Assembly (NCBI GenBank): GCA_030834895.1
Contig: JAUQXA010000024.1
Coordinates: 62,001-126,000 of the forward strand
DNA: 64,000 nucleotides
DNA from: Anaerolineales bacterium
GTDB taxonomy: Bacteria; Chloroflexota; Anaerolineae; Anaerolineales; Villigracilaceae
Reading direction: 5' to 3'
Position numbers and translations under genes: made by a program. Positions 56,831 to 64,000 of this stretch are shown here, in pieces. The notes beneath the pieces were generated by a model. The model made no database searches, was not told the origin of the DNA, and saw only the letters and a program-made list of their open reading frames with translations. The first letter of the stretch is position 1, and each line of letters starts with the position of its first letter.

Positions 56831-57709
56831 TTAGCCCGCGAACGAACACGGTTGCTTTGCTATGGAGTAAAAATCAAAGTCGAACAGGTGATAAAAGCCA
56901 AACTGCGAATACAACCCATACCCCGCTTTGCTTGCGGTCAGGGCGATCATTTTGTAACCGGCAACCTTTGCTTCTGCAAGCAGGCGCGTTAGGATGGCTT
57001 TGCCATATCCTTTTTTGTGATGCTCGGGCAGGGTCGCCATGACGTAGATACCGGGGATGTCCGCACCTTCGATGATCGCACCGATGGATACAGGTTTGGA
57101 TTCGTCCCTGCCAGCCAGAAATAAACACGCCGGGCTGGAATCGTCCAGCCAATCAGATGGCATATCTTCAAAATAAGTCTTTGCTTCGCCTTCAGGGAAC
57201 TTGAATGCAATCCTGCGAATCGTGCTTGCGGCTTGTAAATCCGCCATAGTTCGAGCACGCCAGACGCGGATGTTTCTGTCGTAGTCCGGGAAAGACCTTT
57301 TATCTTCCAGGGAGGCAAGCATAGCAGGTAATGGTGGCGCATCATAAGCCAGCCCATGCCTTTCCAGCATTCGAGCGATATTTTGTGGAGAAGGTTGTGC
57401 GCTCATCCACCAATACCAGGGGACATTTCGTTTGGCGAAGAATTTAATAACGGCTTTGACTTCTTCGTCAATCTCTTTCTCGCTGCTTCCCGCAGGGAAA
57501 TCACAGCCGAGTGCAAGGTTGAGCAGGGGAATTTTGAATCCTGTGGAAGATGCTTTTACTCCCTTGCCAACAAACGTTGCTGCCTGCGGACTCCGCGACG
57601 AAAGCCACGCTTGCACCGTCAGCGTGTGGCGCTCGACGAGTTGAATCAACCCGCGGCGCGGTTTGCCGAAGCGTTTCAGAAGTTCTTCGTCGGAGAGAGT
57701 CACCTGCAT
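56831..57709 (-). CDS. GNAT-family acetyltransferase
   Basis: 'GIYVMATLPEHHKKGYGKAILTRLLAEAKVAGYKMIALTASKAGYGLYSQFGF'. Confidence 0.88.
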   Translation of the reverse strand: MQVTLSDEELLKRFGKPRRGLIQLVERHTLTVQAWLSSRSPQAATFVGKGVKASSTGFKIPLLNLALGCDFPAGSSEKEIDEEVKAVIKFFAKRNVPWYWWMSAQPSPQNIARMLERHGLAYDAPPLPAMLASLEDKRSFPDYDRNIRVWRARTMADLQAASTIRRIAFKFPEGEAKTYFEDMPSDWLDDSSPACLFLAGRDESKPVSIGAIIEGADIPGIYVMATLPEHHKKGYGKAILTRLLAEAKVAGYKMIALTASKAGYGLYSQFGFYHLFDFDFYSIAKQPCSFAG

Positions 57710-57713
57710 AAGA

Positions 57714-58382
57714 TTATTTTTTTACACGTATCCCAAACGCCAACGCCGCACCACCTCCGAGGGCGAGGATGGCCGCCCAAAGGAAGGCATCCTGCCAGAA
57801 GCGGATGGGGAAGAGTCGGATGAGAGTATCCGAGAAATAGAAAAGCCAGGAATTACCCTCGAAGAATATCTGGTGGAAGTAGGTGAAGAACTGCCAGAAC
57901 ACATCGGGATTGGCCACGATGCCGATCCCAGCCGTCAACCCGAGCGCCGCCGCCAGCCCGATCATCCACAGTCCGCCGCGCCGCAAACCGTTGAGGTAGT
58001 CGGGCATCCAGCTGTCGCGTTTGGCAAAGATGGCAAGCGCCGCCAAGATGATGAGGGAAATCGTCCACACGCCGAGGGCGTTGAGCACCACGCCTTTGAC
58101 ATCTTCCATGTGACTGAGTTCGCGTTCGTTGTAGAGCGGGGTTCCATCGTCGAATTTCAAATCGCCGAGGTAGGAGATATCTGCGCTGCTGATGAGGTAC
58201 TCCACCGAGGGTTTCGCCCAACGCAGGCGGTCTTCTTTGGTGAAGCCGTATTCATCTGCGGGGAAGTAGGGCATATTGTATTCGACGGTGTAAAAAATTG
58301 GCGTGAGCAGAATCCGTAACGCCGCGCCGATGAGGGCGATGGGGGTTAGGAAGGAGATGAGGTGGGAGAGGAAGGGTTTCAT
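57714..58382 (-). CDS. TIGR01906-type integral membrane protein
   Basis: 'LLTPIFYTVEYNMPYFPADEYGFTKEDRLRWAKPSVEYL', 'ELSHMEDVKGVV', 'FFTYFHQIFFEGNSWLF'. Confidence 0.8.
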   Translation of the reverse strand: MKPFLSHLISFLTPIALIGAALRILLTPIFYTVEYNMPYFPADEYGFTKEDRLRWAKPSVEYLISSADISYLGDLKFDDGTPLYNERELSHMEDVKGVVLNALGVWTISLIILAALAIFAKRDSWMPDYLNGLRRGGLWMIGLAAALGLTAGIGIVANPDVFWQFFTYFHQIFFEGNSWLFYFSDTLIRLFPIRFWQDAFLWAAILALGGGAALAFGIRVKK

Positions 58383-58395
58383 ATTTTTAGGATTA

Positions 58396-58492
58396 TGTCA
58401 TTGCGAGCCGCGCTCTTGTTCTTTGCGGCGAAGCAATCCACAAATGAGCAGGAGATTGCTTCGGGCGAAAAAACATCGCCCTCGCAATGACA
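58396..58492. repeat. REP-like inverted repeat (TGTCATTGCGAG ... CTCGCAATGACA)
   Basis: Direct reading; half-copy at 21504..21530. Confidence 0.8.
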
Positions 58493-58500
58493 TCAAATGA

Positions 58501-60054
58501 TTATTGCAAAAACTCCAGCCCGCCCTGGAGGACGAAACTAACCACCATGTCGTTGACAATCCACTCGATGGGAGCGAGGTCGTCGGTGAAGACGGTGGTG
58601 GTTTCATAGCCATCCTTGAAGTTGGCAAAGGCCGCCGACATGGCAGTCACCAGCAGCGGGTGGGTATTCGGATCGGAGGCGAGCGCAACCAGATTGGCGG
58701 TGAAGTCGTCTCGCGTAGTCGGCTGCTTGGTGGCGAAGATCATCGTGTTCAGCGAGCCGGGGATGTCCATGATGTGAATGGACGGGAACTGGGTCGCCAT
58801 CGTTGTCGCCAGCCCGTCGATCAGCCGCCTGTCGCCGGGAGTGGAACCCACGTTGAGGGTCAGCACTCCGTCGTCGGCGAGGTGCGAAGCGGCAATCTCG
58901 AAGAATTCGCGGGTGGTCATGTGCGGCGGGATGTAGGGCGGACGGTAGGCGTCCACCGCGATGATGTCATATTTGTACGGAATGCGTTCCAGGTTCAGCC
59001 GCCCGTCGCCGACATGGACGGTGAGGTTGGGCAGGTTCATGCCGAAGTATTCCCTGCCGACCTCCACAATCTGTTCGTCGAGTTCAAAACCGTCGATGGC
59101 AAGGTCGTCGCCGTAGATCGCCGTTGCCTGTCGCGCCGCCGTCCCCGCCGCCAAGCCGACAATCGCCATGCGCTTCACATCTTCCGGTTTGCGATTTGCA
59201 TAGAAAAAGGGACCGACGGAAAACTGCTCCCAGGGTCCGCCGTAGTTGAGCGTGTCGGGATGATATATCGAGTGAACGCCCTGCCCGTCGTTGAGTTTGA
59301 GAAGTGTGTAGCCGCTTTGCTGCACCACCTGAATGTAGTTGTACGCCGACTCGGTTTCGTAAACTTGTCCCGCGCTGTTCTTGAGCGACTGTCCCGCCGA
59401 GAAGATGGCGACGGCGATTAGTGCGATGGGCATCCAAATCAGCTTGAGCATTTCGCGCGGACTGGCAAAGCTGGCAAGCCCAATCAGCGCGACAATCAGC
59501 AGGAAAATGCCGAAACTGAAAAAGGTCAGTTTAGTGCCAATGGTGGGAATCAAAATCAGGGTCGGCAGAAACGTCCCGATAAAGGAGCCAAGCGTCGAGA
59601 TGGCGTAAATCTGACCCGAGATTTGACCAGCCTTCGACGTGTCGTCCACCGAGAGGCGGATGGCGAAGGGAGAGATGGTTCCCAGCAGGGTGATTGGCAC
59701 GATGAACAGAATCAGCACGGCGATGAAGGAGCCCGCCATGACGCCGACTTCCAGCGCCTCGAAGCCCGTTGCCGCGAATTTGAGGACGGGTCCCGCCACG
59801 TAGGGGACAAGCCCGATGGTGAACGCGCCCCATGCAAGGATGCGGTACATTGCGCCGGGCGTCGGGTTTTGGTCTGCCCATTTGCCGCCGAGGAAGTATC
59901 CCAGCGTGAGGTAGATGAGAATCAGCCCAATGATGCTCGCCCATACGAGGTTGCTCGTGCCGAAGACGTTGCCAATTAAACGTCCCGCAGCGAGTTCAGC
60001 GGCGAGGGTGGTCATGCCGGATGAAAAGACAGTAAAGAGGAGGAATTTTTTCAT
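58501..60054 (-). CDS. fused membrane domain/spermidine-synthase-like methyltransferase protein
   Basis: N-terminal TM domain, C-term 'LNDGQGVHSIYHPD', 'MAIVGLAAGTAARQATAIYG', 'VHVGDGRLNLERIPYKYDIIAVDAYRPPYIPPHMTTREFFEIAASHLADDGVLTLNVG'. Confidence 0.88.
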   Translation of the reverse strand: MKKFLLFTVFSSGMTTLAAELAAGRLIGNVFGTSNLVWASIIGLILIYLTLGYFLGGKWADQNPTPGAMYRILAWGAFTIGLVPYVAGPVLKFAATGFEALEVGVMAGSFIAVLILFIVPITLLGTISPFAIRLSVDDTSKAGQISGQIYAISTLGSFIGTFLPTLILIPTIGTKLTFFSFGIFLLIVALIGLASFASPREMLKLIWMPIALIAVAIFSAGQSLKNSAGQVYETESAYNYIQVVQQSGYTLLKLNDGQGVHSIYHPDTLNYGGPWEQFSVGPFFYANRKPEDVKRMAIVGLAAGTAARQATAIYGDDLAIDGFELDEQIVEVGREYFGMNLPNLTVHVGDGRLNLERIPYKYDIIAVDAYRPPYIPPHMTTREFFEIAASHLADDGVLTLNVGSTPGDRRLIDGLATTMATQFPSIHIMDIPGSLNTMIFATKQPTTRDDFTANLVALASDPNTHPLLVTAMSAAFANFKDGYETTTVFTDDLAPIEWIVNDMVVSFVLQGGLEFLQ

Positions 60055-60163
60055 TGTTGTTCCGTGATGTAGGATGGGGGGATTATAACAAGACAGGAAA
60101 CATTTCTGTTAAAAAACGAAGGCAGGATAATCCCGCCGCTATGTCTTTTTGATCTTGTATAAT

Positions 60164-60394
60164 GCACTTCATCCAACCGGACAGCATCATCCCGGACCCG
60201 CCAACCCGCAATCTCTCAACCGCTATTCGTATGTTATAAACCGACCTGTCAATTTCAACGACCCCACGGGACATCAGAAAGAGAAAGAGCTAACCGGGTT
60301 CCAGCGTGAAAGGCAAAATCGTCTTGCTAAGCTTCAGGAAGATATAGCTAAATCCGAGAAAGGCAAAGGCTATTTACGCGGGTACTGTACTTAG
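60164..60394 (+). pseudogene. RHS-repeat-associated core remnant with a frameshift and short C-terminal tip
   Basis: 'FIQPDSIIPDP' (frame 1) then 'ANPQSLNRYSYVINRPVNFNDPTGH' (another frame) reconstitute an RHS core end; frames rejoin if one G is added at CCGGACCCG(G)CCAACCCG. Confidence 0.75.
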
Positions 60395-60417
60395 GGTTTT
60401 GCTAAATAAGGAGTAAC

Positions 60418-61227
60418 ATGGAATCTTTGAGACTTCTCGCCGTGTTCGCTCATCCCGATGACGAATCAATGGGAATGGGTGGAACGCTGGCAAAATATTC
60501 AGCTGAAGGAGTGGAAACTCACCTTGTTTGTGCTTCGCGCGGCGAGCGCGGCTGGTTCGGTCCCGAGGAACAGAATCCCGGTTTGAGCGGACTCGGCCAG
60601 ATCCGCACCCGCGAGTTGGAAAATGCTGTGAAGGAACTTGGCGTGAAAAGCTTGCACTTCCTAGGCTATCTTGATGGGGAAGTTGACCAGGCGCCTTATG
60701 CTGAGATTACCAGCAGGATCGTCAGCCATATTCGCCGCATCCAGCCTCAGGTGGTCGTGACCTTTCCTCCCGATGGGAATTACGGACATCCTGATCACAT
60801 CGCCATCGGACAGTTTACATCGGCGGCAATCGTCTGCGCCGCGGACTCGAACTATCAGGACGCGGAAAATCTTCCCGCCCATCGTGTTTCGAAGTTGTAT
60901 TACATGGTGGATGCTGAAAGTTTCGTCGATCTCATCGCGCCCTTCATGGGTGACATGTCCTTTCAAGTTGACGACCAAATCCGTGGCGAAGTCCCATGGA
61001 AGGATTGGATGGTTACCACACGCATTGAGATGCTCGAATATTGCAAAACCGCCTGGCGCGCCATTCAGTGCCATCAGAGTCAGCTTGCAACGCTGGGCGC
61101 TCTTGCCGAGATGCCTGAAGACGCCGCCGCATCTGTGCTAGCCATGCAAGGGACTTTTTACCGCGCCTTTAGCTTGGTCAACGGTGACAGGCGGGTCGAA
61201 ACAGATTTGTTTGAAGGTTTACGATAG
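60418..61227 (+). CDS. PIG-L/LmbE-family deacetylase
   Basis: 'LAVFAHPDDESMGMGGTLAKYSAEGVETHLVCASRGERGW', 'PDGNYGHPDHIAIGQF'. Confidence 0.93.
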   Translation: MESLRLLAVFAHPDDESMGMGGTLAKYSAEGVETHLVCASRGERGWFGPEEQNPGLSGLGQIRTRELENAVKELGVKSLHFLGYLDGEVDQAPYAEITSRIVSHIRRIQPQVVVTFPPDGNYGHPDHIAIGQFTSAAIVCAADSNYQDAENLPAHRVSKLYYMVDAESFVDLIAPFMGDMSFQVDDQIRGEVPWKDWMVTTRIEMLEYCKTAWRAIQCHQSQLATLGALAEMPEDAAASVLAMQGTFYRAFSLVNGDRRVETDLFEGLR

Positions 61228-61311
61228 ATCTTTTTAAAATTGCAATCATGAAAAGATAAAAAATACAGTAAAATTTTATATAGCGGTTTTCTTATTCGAT
61301 CCAATTCTTTC

Positions 61312-62232
61312 ATGAAATCATTCTTCCGCCAGATTGAGGATATTCGGCTCGAAAACTCCCCGGTAAGCATGGAGGTTTATTTTCGCGGCGAAAACGCCGC
61401 AGGGTTGATCGAGAAACAGATCGACGCAGAGCGGGGCGCGGTGATGCTCCTCGTCGGTGGCGAGCCGGCGGTGTCTTATCTGCTTGATCACGACCGGACG
61501 AAACACATTTCACTGGCCGAGTTTTCCTCTGTTGACGAATCCCATATCCGACGGATTATCCTGCCCGATGTGGCCGGGCGGCTGTTGTTGCTGGCGTTTG
61601 AATCGCAGGTGGAAAGAACGTTCTCGAATATGGATGTCAAAGCCTGGAGTTGGCAGGTCGCCCAGTGGAAGGAGGTTGAATGGAACGGGCTGGTCGAAAT
61701 CCAGTCCCAAAAATTGCATGGGTTTGTCTTCTTTTGGCGGGGGGAACCTCAAAGGTCGGAGTTAATTTTTTCCACCCCACAGGGGTTTATCAATGAGTTT
61801 CCCAGGCTTGACGATGAAAATGTCGGATTTGACGTTATATCCTATGCCCATCCCTCTTCAGCGCAATCGTATCAATGTGCCGTTCTGCGTCAGGGAGCCA
61901 AACATTGGAGCCAGGGCATCCTCAACCGCTATCAAGAAATGGTCGGGCAAAAACTATTGCAAATGCTGGATCGTGAATTGAACCGCCAGGTTCAACCTTG
62001 GAAGATTTCCCTTGTGGAAAAGGATGTGTTGGATTTGCATTTTTTCCCCTACGTCATGGATGCCGCCCATGCGTATCGCTCCATGTTTATGGCGATGGGC
62101 GCGCAGATGGATTTCGTGATTGGCAATACCCTCACCCAAAGATTGTTGAGCGAGACCTTTGAACAGATCTACCCCGATGAGCGCGCTGTACTGCAATCCC
62201 AGCGCTTGATCCCGGCTGCATTTTCGGAATAA
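61312..62232 (+). CDS. hypothetical protein
   Basis: 306 aa ORF, full-length, acceptable codon composition; no family recognised. Confidence 0.6.
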   Translation: MKSFFRQIEDIRLENSPVSMEVYFRGENAAGLIEKQIDAERGAVMLLVGGEPAVSYLLDHDRTKHISLAEFSSVDESHIRRIILPDVAGRLLLLAFESQVERTFSNMDVKAWSWQVAQWKEVEWNGLVEIQSQKLHGFVFFWRGEPQRSELIFSTPQGFINEFPRLDDENVGFDVISYAHPSSAQSYQCAVLRQGAKHWSQGILNRYQEMVGQKLLQMLDRELNRQVQPWKISLVEKDVLDLHFFPYVMDAAHAYRSMFMAMGAQMDFVIGNTLTQRLLSETFEQIYPDERAVLQSQRLIPAAFSE

Positions 62233-62245
62233 GCAGGTGTAAAAC

Positions 62246-63124
62246 TTGAATAGCGTAAATTCGAAAATTTCTCCCTTGCAGGTCATACGATCCAGCGCAA
62301 CGGTCTCGGTGATTCTTTTGGCGGTCATTCTGTGGGTCTACTTTTCCGAGCCCCTCACAGACGCTTTCTGGAACGACAAGCTGATTGACGTTCTAGTTCT
62401 GGTTCCGGCCCTTGGCTCGGCGGTGGCGGGGACTTTATTGACGAGTCAGTTTGAGAAACGTGAGATACCCTATCACATCTGGCAGGCTTTTGCCGTTGGG
62501 TTGTGGTTTTGGGTGGCGGGGGAGATTACTGGAATGGTCAATGATGCCATCTATTGGGATGGAGTCTACCCTGACTTCAGCCTGGTTGATGTGTGTTGGT
62601 TGTTTGGATATTTCTTCCTTGGGCTTTCCCTTTATTATCAACTCAGGCTGGTATATGGGGCGAGGACCAGAAGCCGCCGCCGCATATATCTGGGGTTGGT
62701 CGCGCTTGTGATGTTCGTCACTGCCGGGCTGACGACCTGGGCCGAAAGATCAGGCTTGGGCGAGGGATACGCCTGGATTATTTTGTTCGTCACCATCCTG
62801 TATCCTGTTTTCGACGCGGCGGAGGGGATTGCTGCAATCTGGCTTTCCCTCCTTTTTGGGCGTGGACAATGGAGCCGCCCGTGGTGGGGGTTGATCCTTT
62901 TTGCATTGGCAGACGGCATCGGCACATTTTACTGGCTGGGTGGCTATGATCTCATTCCGCTTACGGTTCAGACAGCGCTGAATTTTATCTCTGTGGCGGC
63001 GTACCCGGCGAGTTACATGGTGGCGGGGTTGACTTTGCTGTCCAATTATTTCATCCTGCGTTACGGCGAAGAGAGCGGGCTATTGAAGGTGGAAAAAAGA
63101 AAAGGTTTGCCTGAGCAAAAATAA
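62246..63124 (+). CDS. hypothetical multi-pass membrane protein
   Basis: 292 aa, about 8 hydrophobic segments, follows 61312..62232 closely. Confidence 0.65.
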   Translation: MNSVNSKISPLQVIRSSATVSVILLAVILWVYFSEPLTDAFWNDKLIDVLVLVPALGSAVAGTLLTSQFEKREIPYHIWQAFAVGLWFWVAGEITGMVNDAIYWDGVYPDFSLVDVCWLFGYFFLGLSLYYQLRLVYGARTRSRRRIYLGLVALVMFVTAGLTTWAERSGLGEGYAWIILFVTILYPVFDAAEGIAAIWLSLLFGRGQWSRPWWGLILFALADGIGTFYWLGGYDLIPLTVQTALNFISVAAYPASYMVAGLTLLSNYFILRYGEESGLLKVEKRKGLPEQK

Positions 63125-63132
63125 CATCCCTG

Positions 63133-63993
63133 CTAACTGGGTTCTTCAAATACAACTGTGCAATTTCGTCCCCGAGCCTTTGCGCGATACAGGGCGACAT
63201 CGGCGTAATTTACAATTTCCTCCAGCGTAGTCCCGTGCGCCGGGAAACTGGCGATCCCTGCCGTGAATTTGATCGTAACCCCATTTTTGCTTTCAATTTC
63301 CAGCGGGTGGTTATCCATGACTTTGCGCCATTCTTCCACGCGCTTTACAGCATCCTTTGGAAATGCCTTGCTCAGGATAACGGTAAACTCATCCCCTCCA
63401 TATCGACAGATAATATCCTCCTTGCGGGTCATGGTCTGCAGATGAAGTGCAAAGGTTTGCAGCGCCTGATCCCCAACGTGATGACCGCATGTGTCGTTGA
63501 GAATTTTTAGTTCATCCATGTCCATCATAATCACGCTTACGGGGTAATTCTCCCGTCTGGCCCTGGAAAACTCCTGTCTGAATACATCATGCATATAACG
63601 GCGGTTGTATAAACCCGTCAACGGGTCGCGGATGGCTTGCTCGCGCAGCTCTTCGTGTAATTGTTCGATCTCCAATAAATGAACGCGCAACAGATCATTC
63701 GCCTCTTCAAGCAGTTTCTCGTTTCGTTTTCTCTCGGTAATGTCGATTTGAACTCCGTACCAGACGGTTGATCCGTCCGGTCTTCGGCGTGGAGTGGAGC
63801 GCAACAATACCCAATGGACTTCCCCGGAAACAGCGTGCTTTTGACGGATTTCCATTTCGAAGCTTTGAAGATTCTCTTTGGATCGCCTTTCCAGTCTGGA
63901 TAGTTCCGGTAGATATTCCGGCAGAATGGTGGCGTGCAGGTTCGAGGCATTTTCAAGCGCTTCTTCATTTGGTATCCCCGTCAATTTCTCCAT
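63133..63993 (-). CDS. PAS/PAC + GGDEF diguanylate cyclase (probably truncated at N-terminus by window edge)
   Basis: 'ITERKRNEKLLEEANDLL' PAC end; 'DPLTGLYNRRYMHDVF', 'ICRYGGDEFTVILSKAF' intact GGDEF. Confidence 0.9.
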   Translation of the reverse strand: MEKLTGIPNEEALENASNLHATILPEYLPELSRLERRSKENLQSFEMEIRQKHAVSGEVHWVLLRSTPRRRPDGSTVWYGVQIDITERKRNEKLLEEANDLLRVHLLEIEQLHEELREQAIRDPLTGLYNRRYMHDVFRQEFSRARRENYPVSVIMMDMDELKILNDTCGHHVGDQALQTFALHLQTMTRKEDIICRYGGDEFTVILSKAFPKDAVKRVEEWRKVMDNHPLEIESKNGVTIKFTAGIASFPAHGTTLEEIVNYADVALYRAKARGRNCTVVFEEPS

Positions 63994-64000
63994 GCCCGCG

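Noticed and set aside
58504-59421. 305 aa plus-strand ORF over the spermidine-synthase-like gene
   Set aside because: Antisense; composition biased to H/R/D/V without motifs.
1-64000. CRISPR arrays, tRNA/rRNA genes, intact IS elements
   Set aside because: Scanned by eye; no regularly spaced direct repeats, no convincing cloverleaf or transposase ORF found.

Overview
The window is about 64 kb of GC-rich bacterial chromosome, gene-dense, most likely from Chloroflexota/Anaerolineae (my impression from gene content, 'CAPT..ATPA' lipoproteins and repeat style; not tested). I see no rRNA, tRNA, CRISPR array or intact transposon. About 38 kb is carbohydrate catabolism, in three blocks. (A) 4.7-19.2 kb: a DeoR-type regulator, two ABC sugar importers without ATPases, amidohydrolase, AgaS-like SIS protein, GH4, a GH114-type (endo-alpha-1,4-polygalactosaminidase family) lipoprotein, tagatose-bisphosphate-aldolase-like protein and two PfkB kinases. 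I read this as a candidate non-PTS galactosamine/polygalactosamine utilization locus. (B) 19.3-25.1 kb, minus strand: a tight operon of UroD-like, GntR, SIS, SDR, FAD oxidoreductase and phosphotriesterase-like genes. (C) 25.2-38.9 kb: three Gfo/Idh oxidoreductases, ROK regulator and ROK kinase, a CUT2 ABC transporter, DeoC and a sugar isomerase/epimerase. Its solute-binding lipoprotein is an in-frame tandem duplication with an exact 987 bp period. B and C diverge from a compact back-to-back promoter region in which a shared palindrome lies just downstream of both -10 boxes. The rest is mostly housekeeping or hypothetical (glnS, typA, tatA/tatC, nusB, Asp23, fabG, pirin, NUDIX, GGDEF). It also holds a frameshifted RHS-core remnant and a dispersed REP-like palindrome family, some copies of which lie inside genes.
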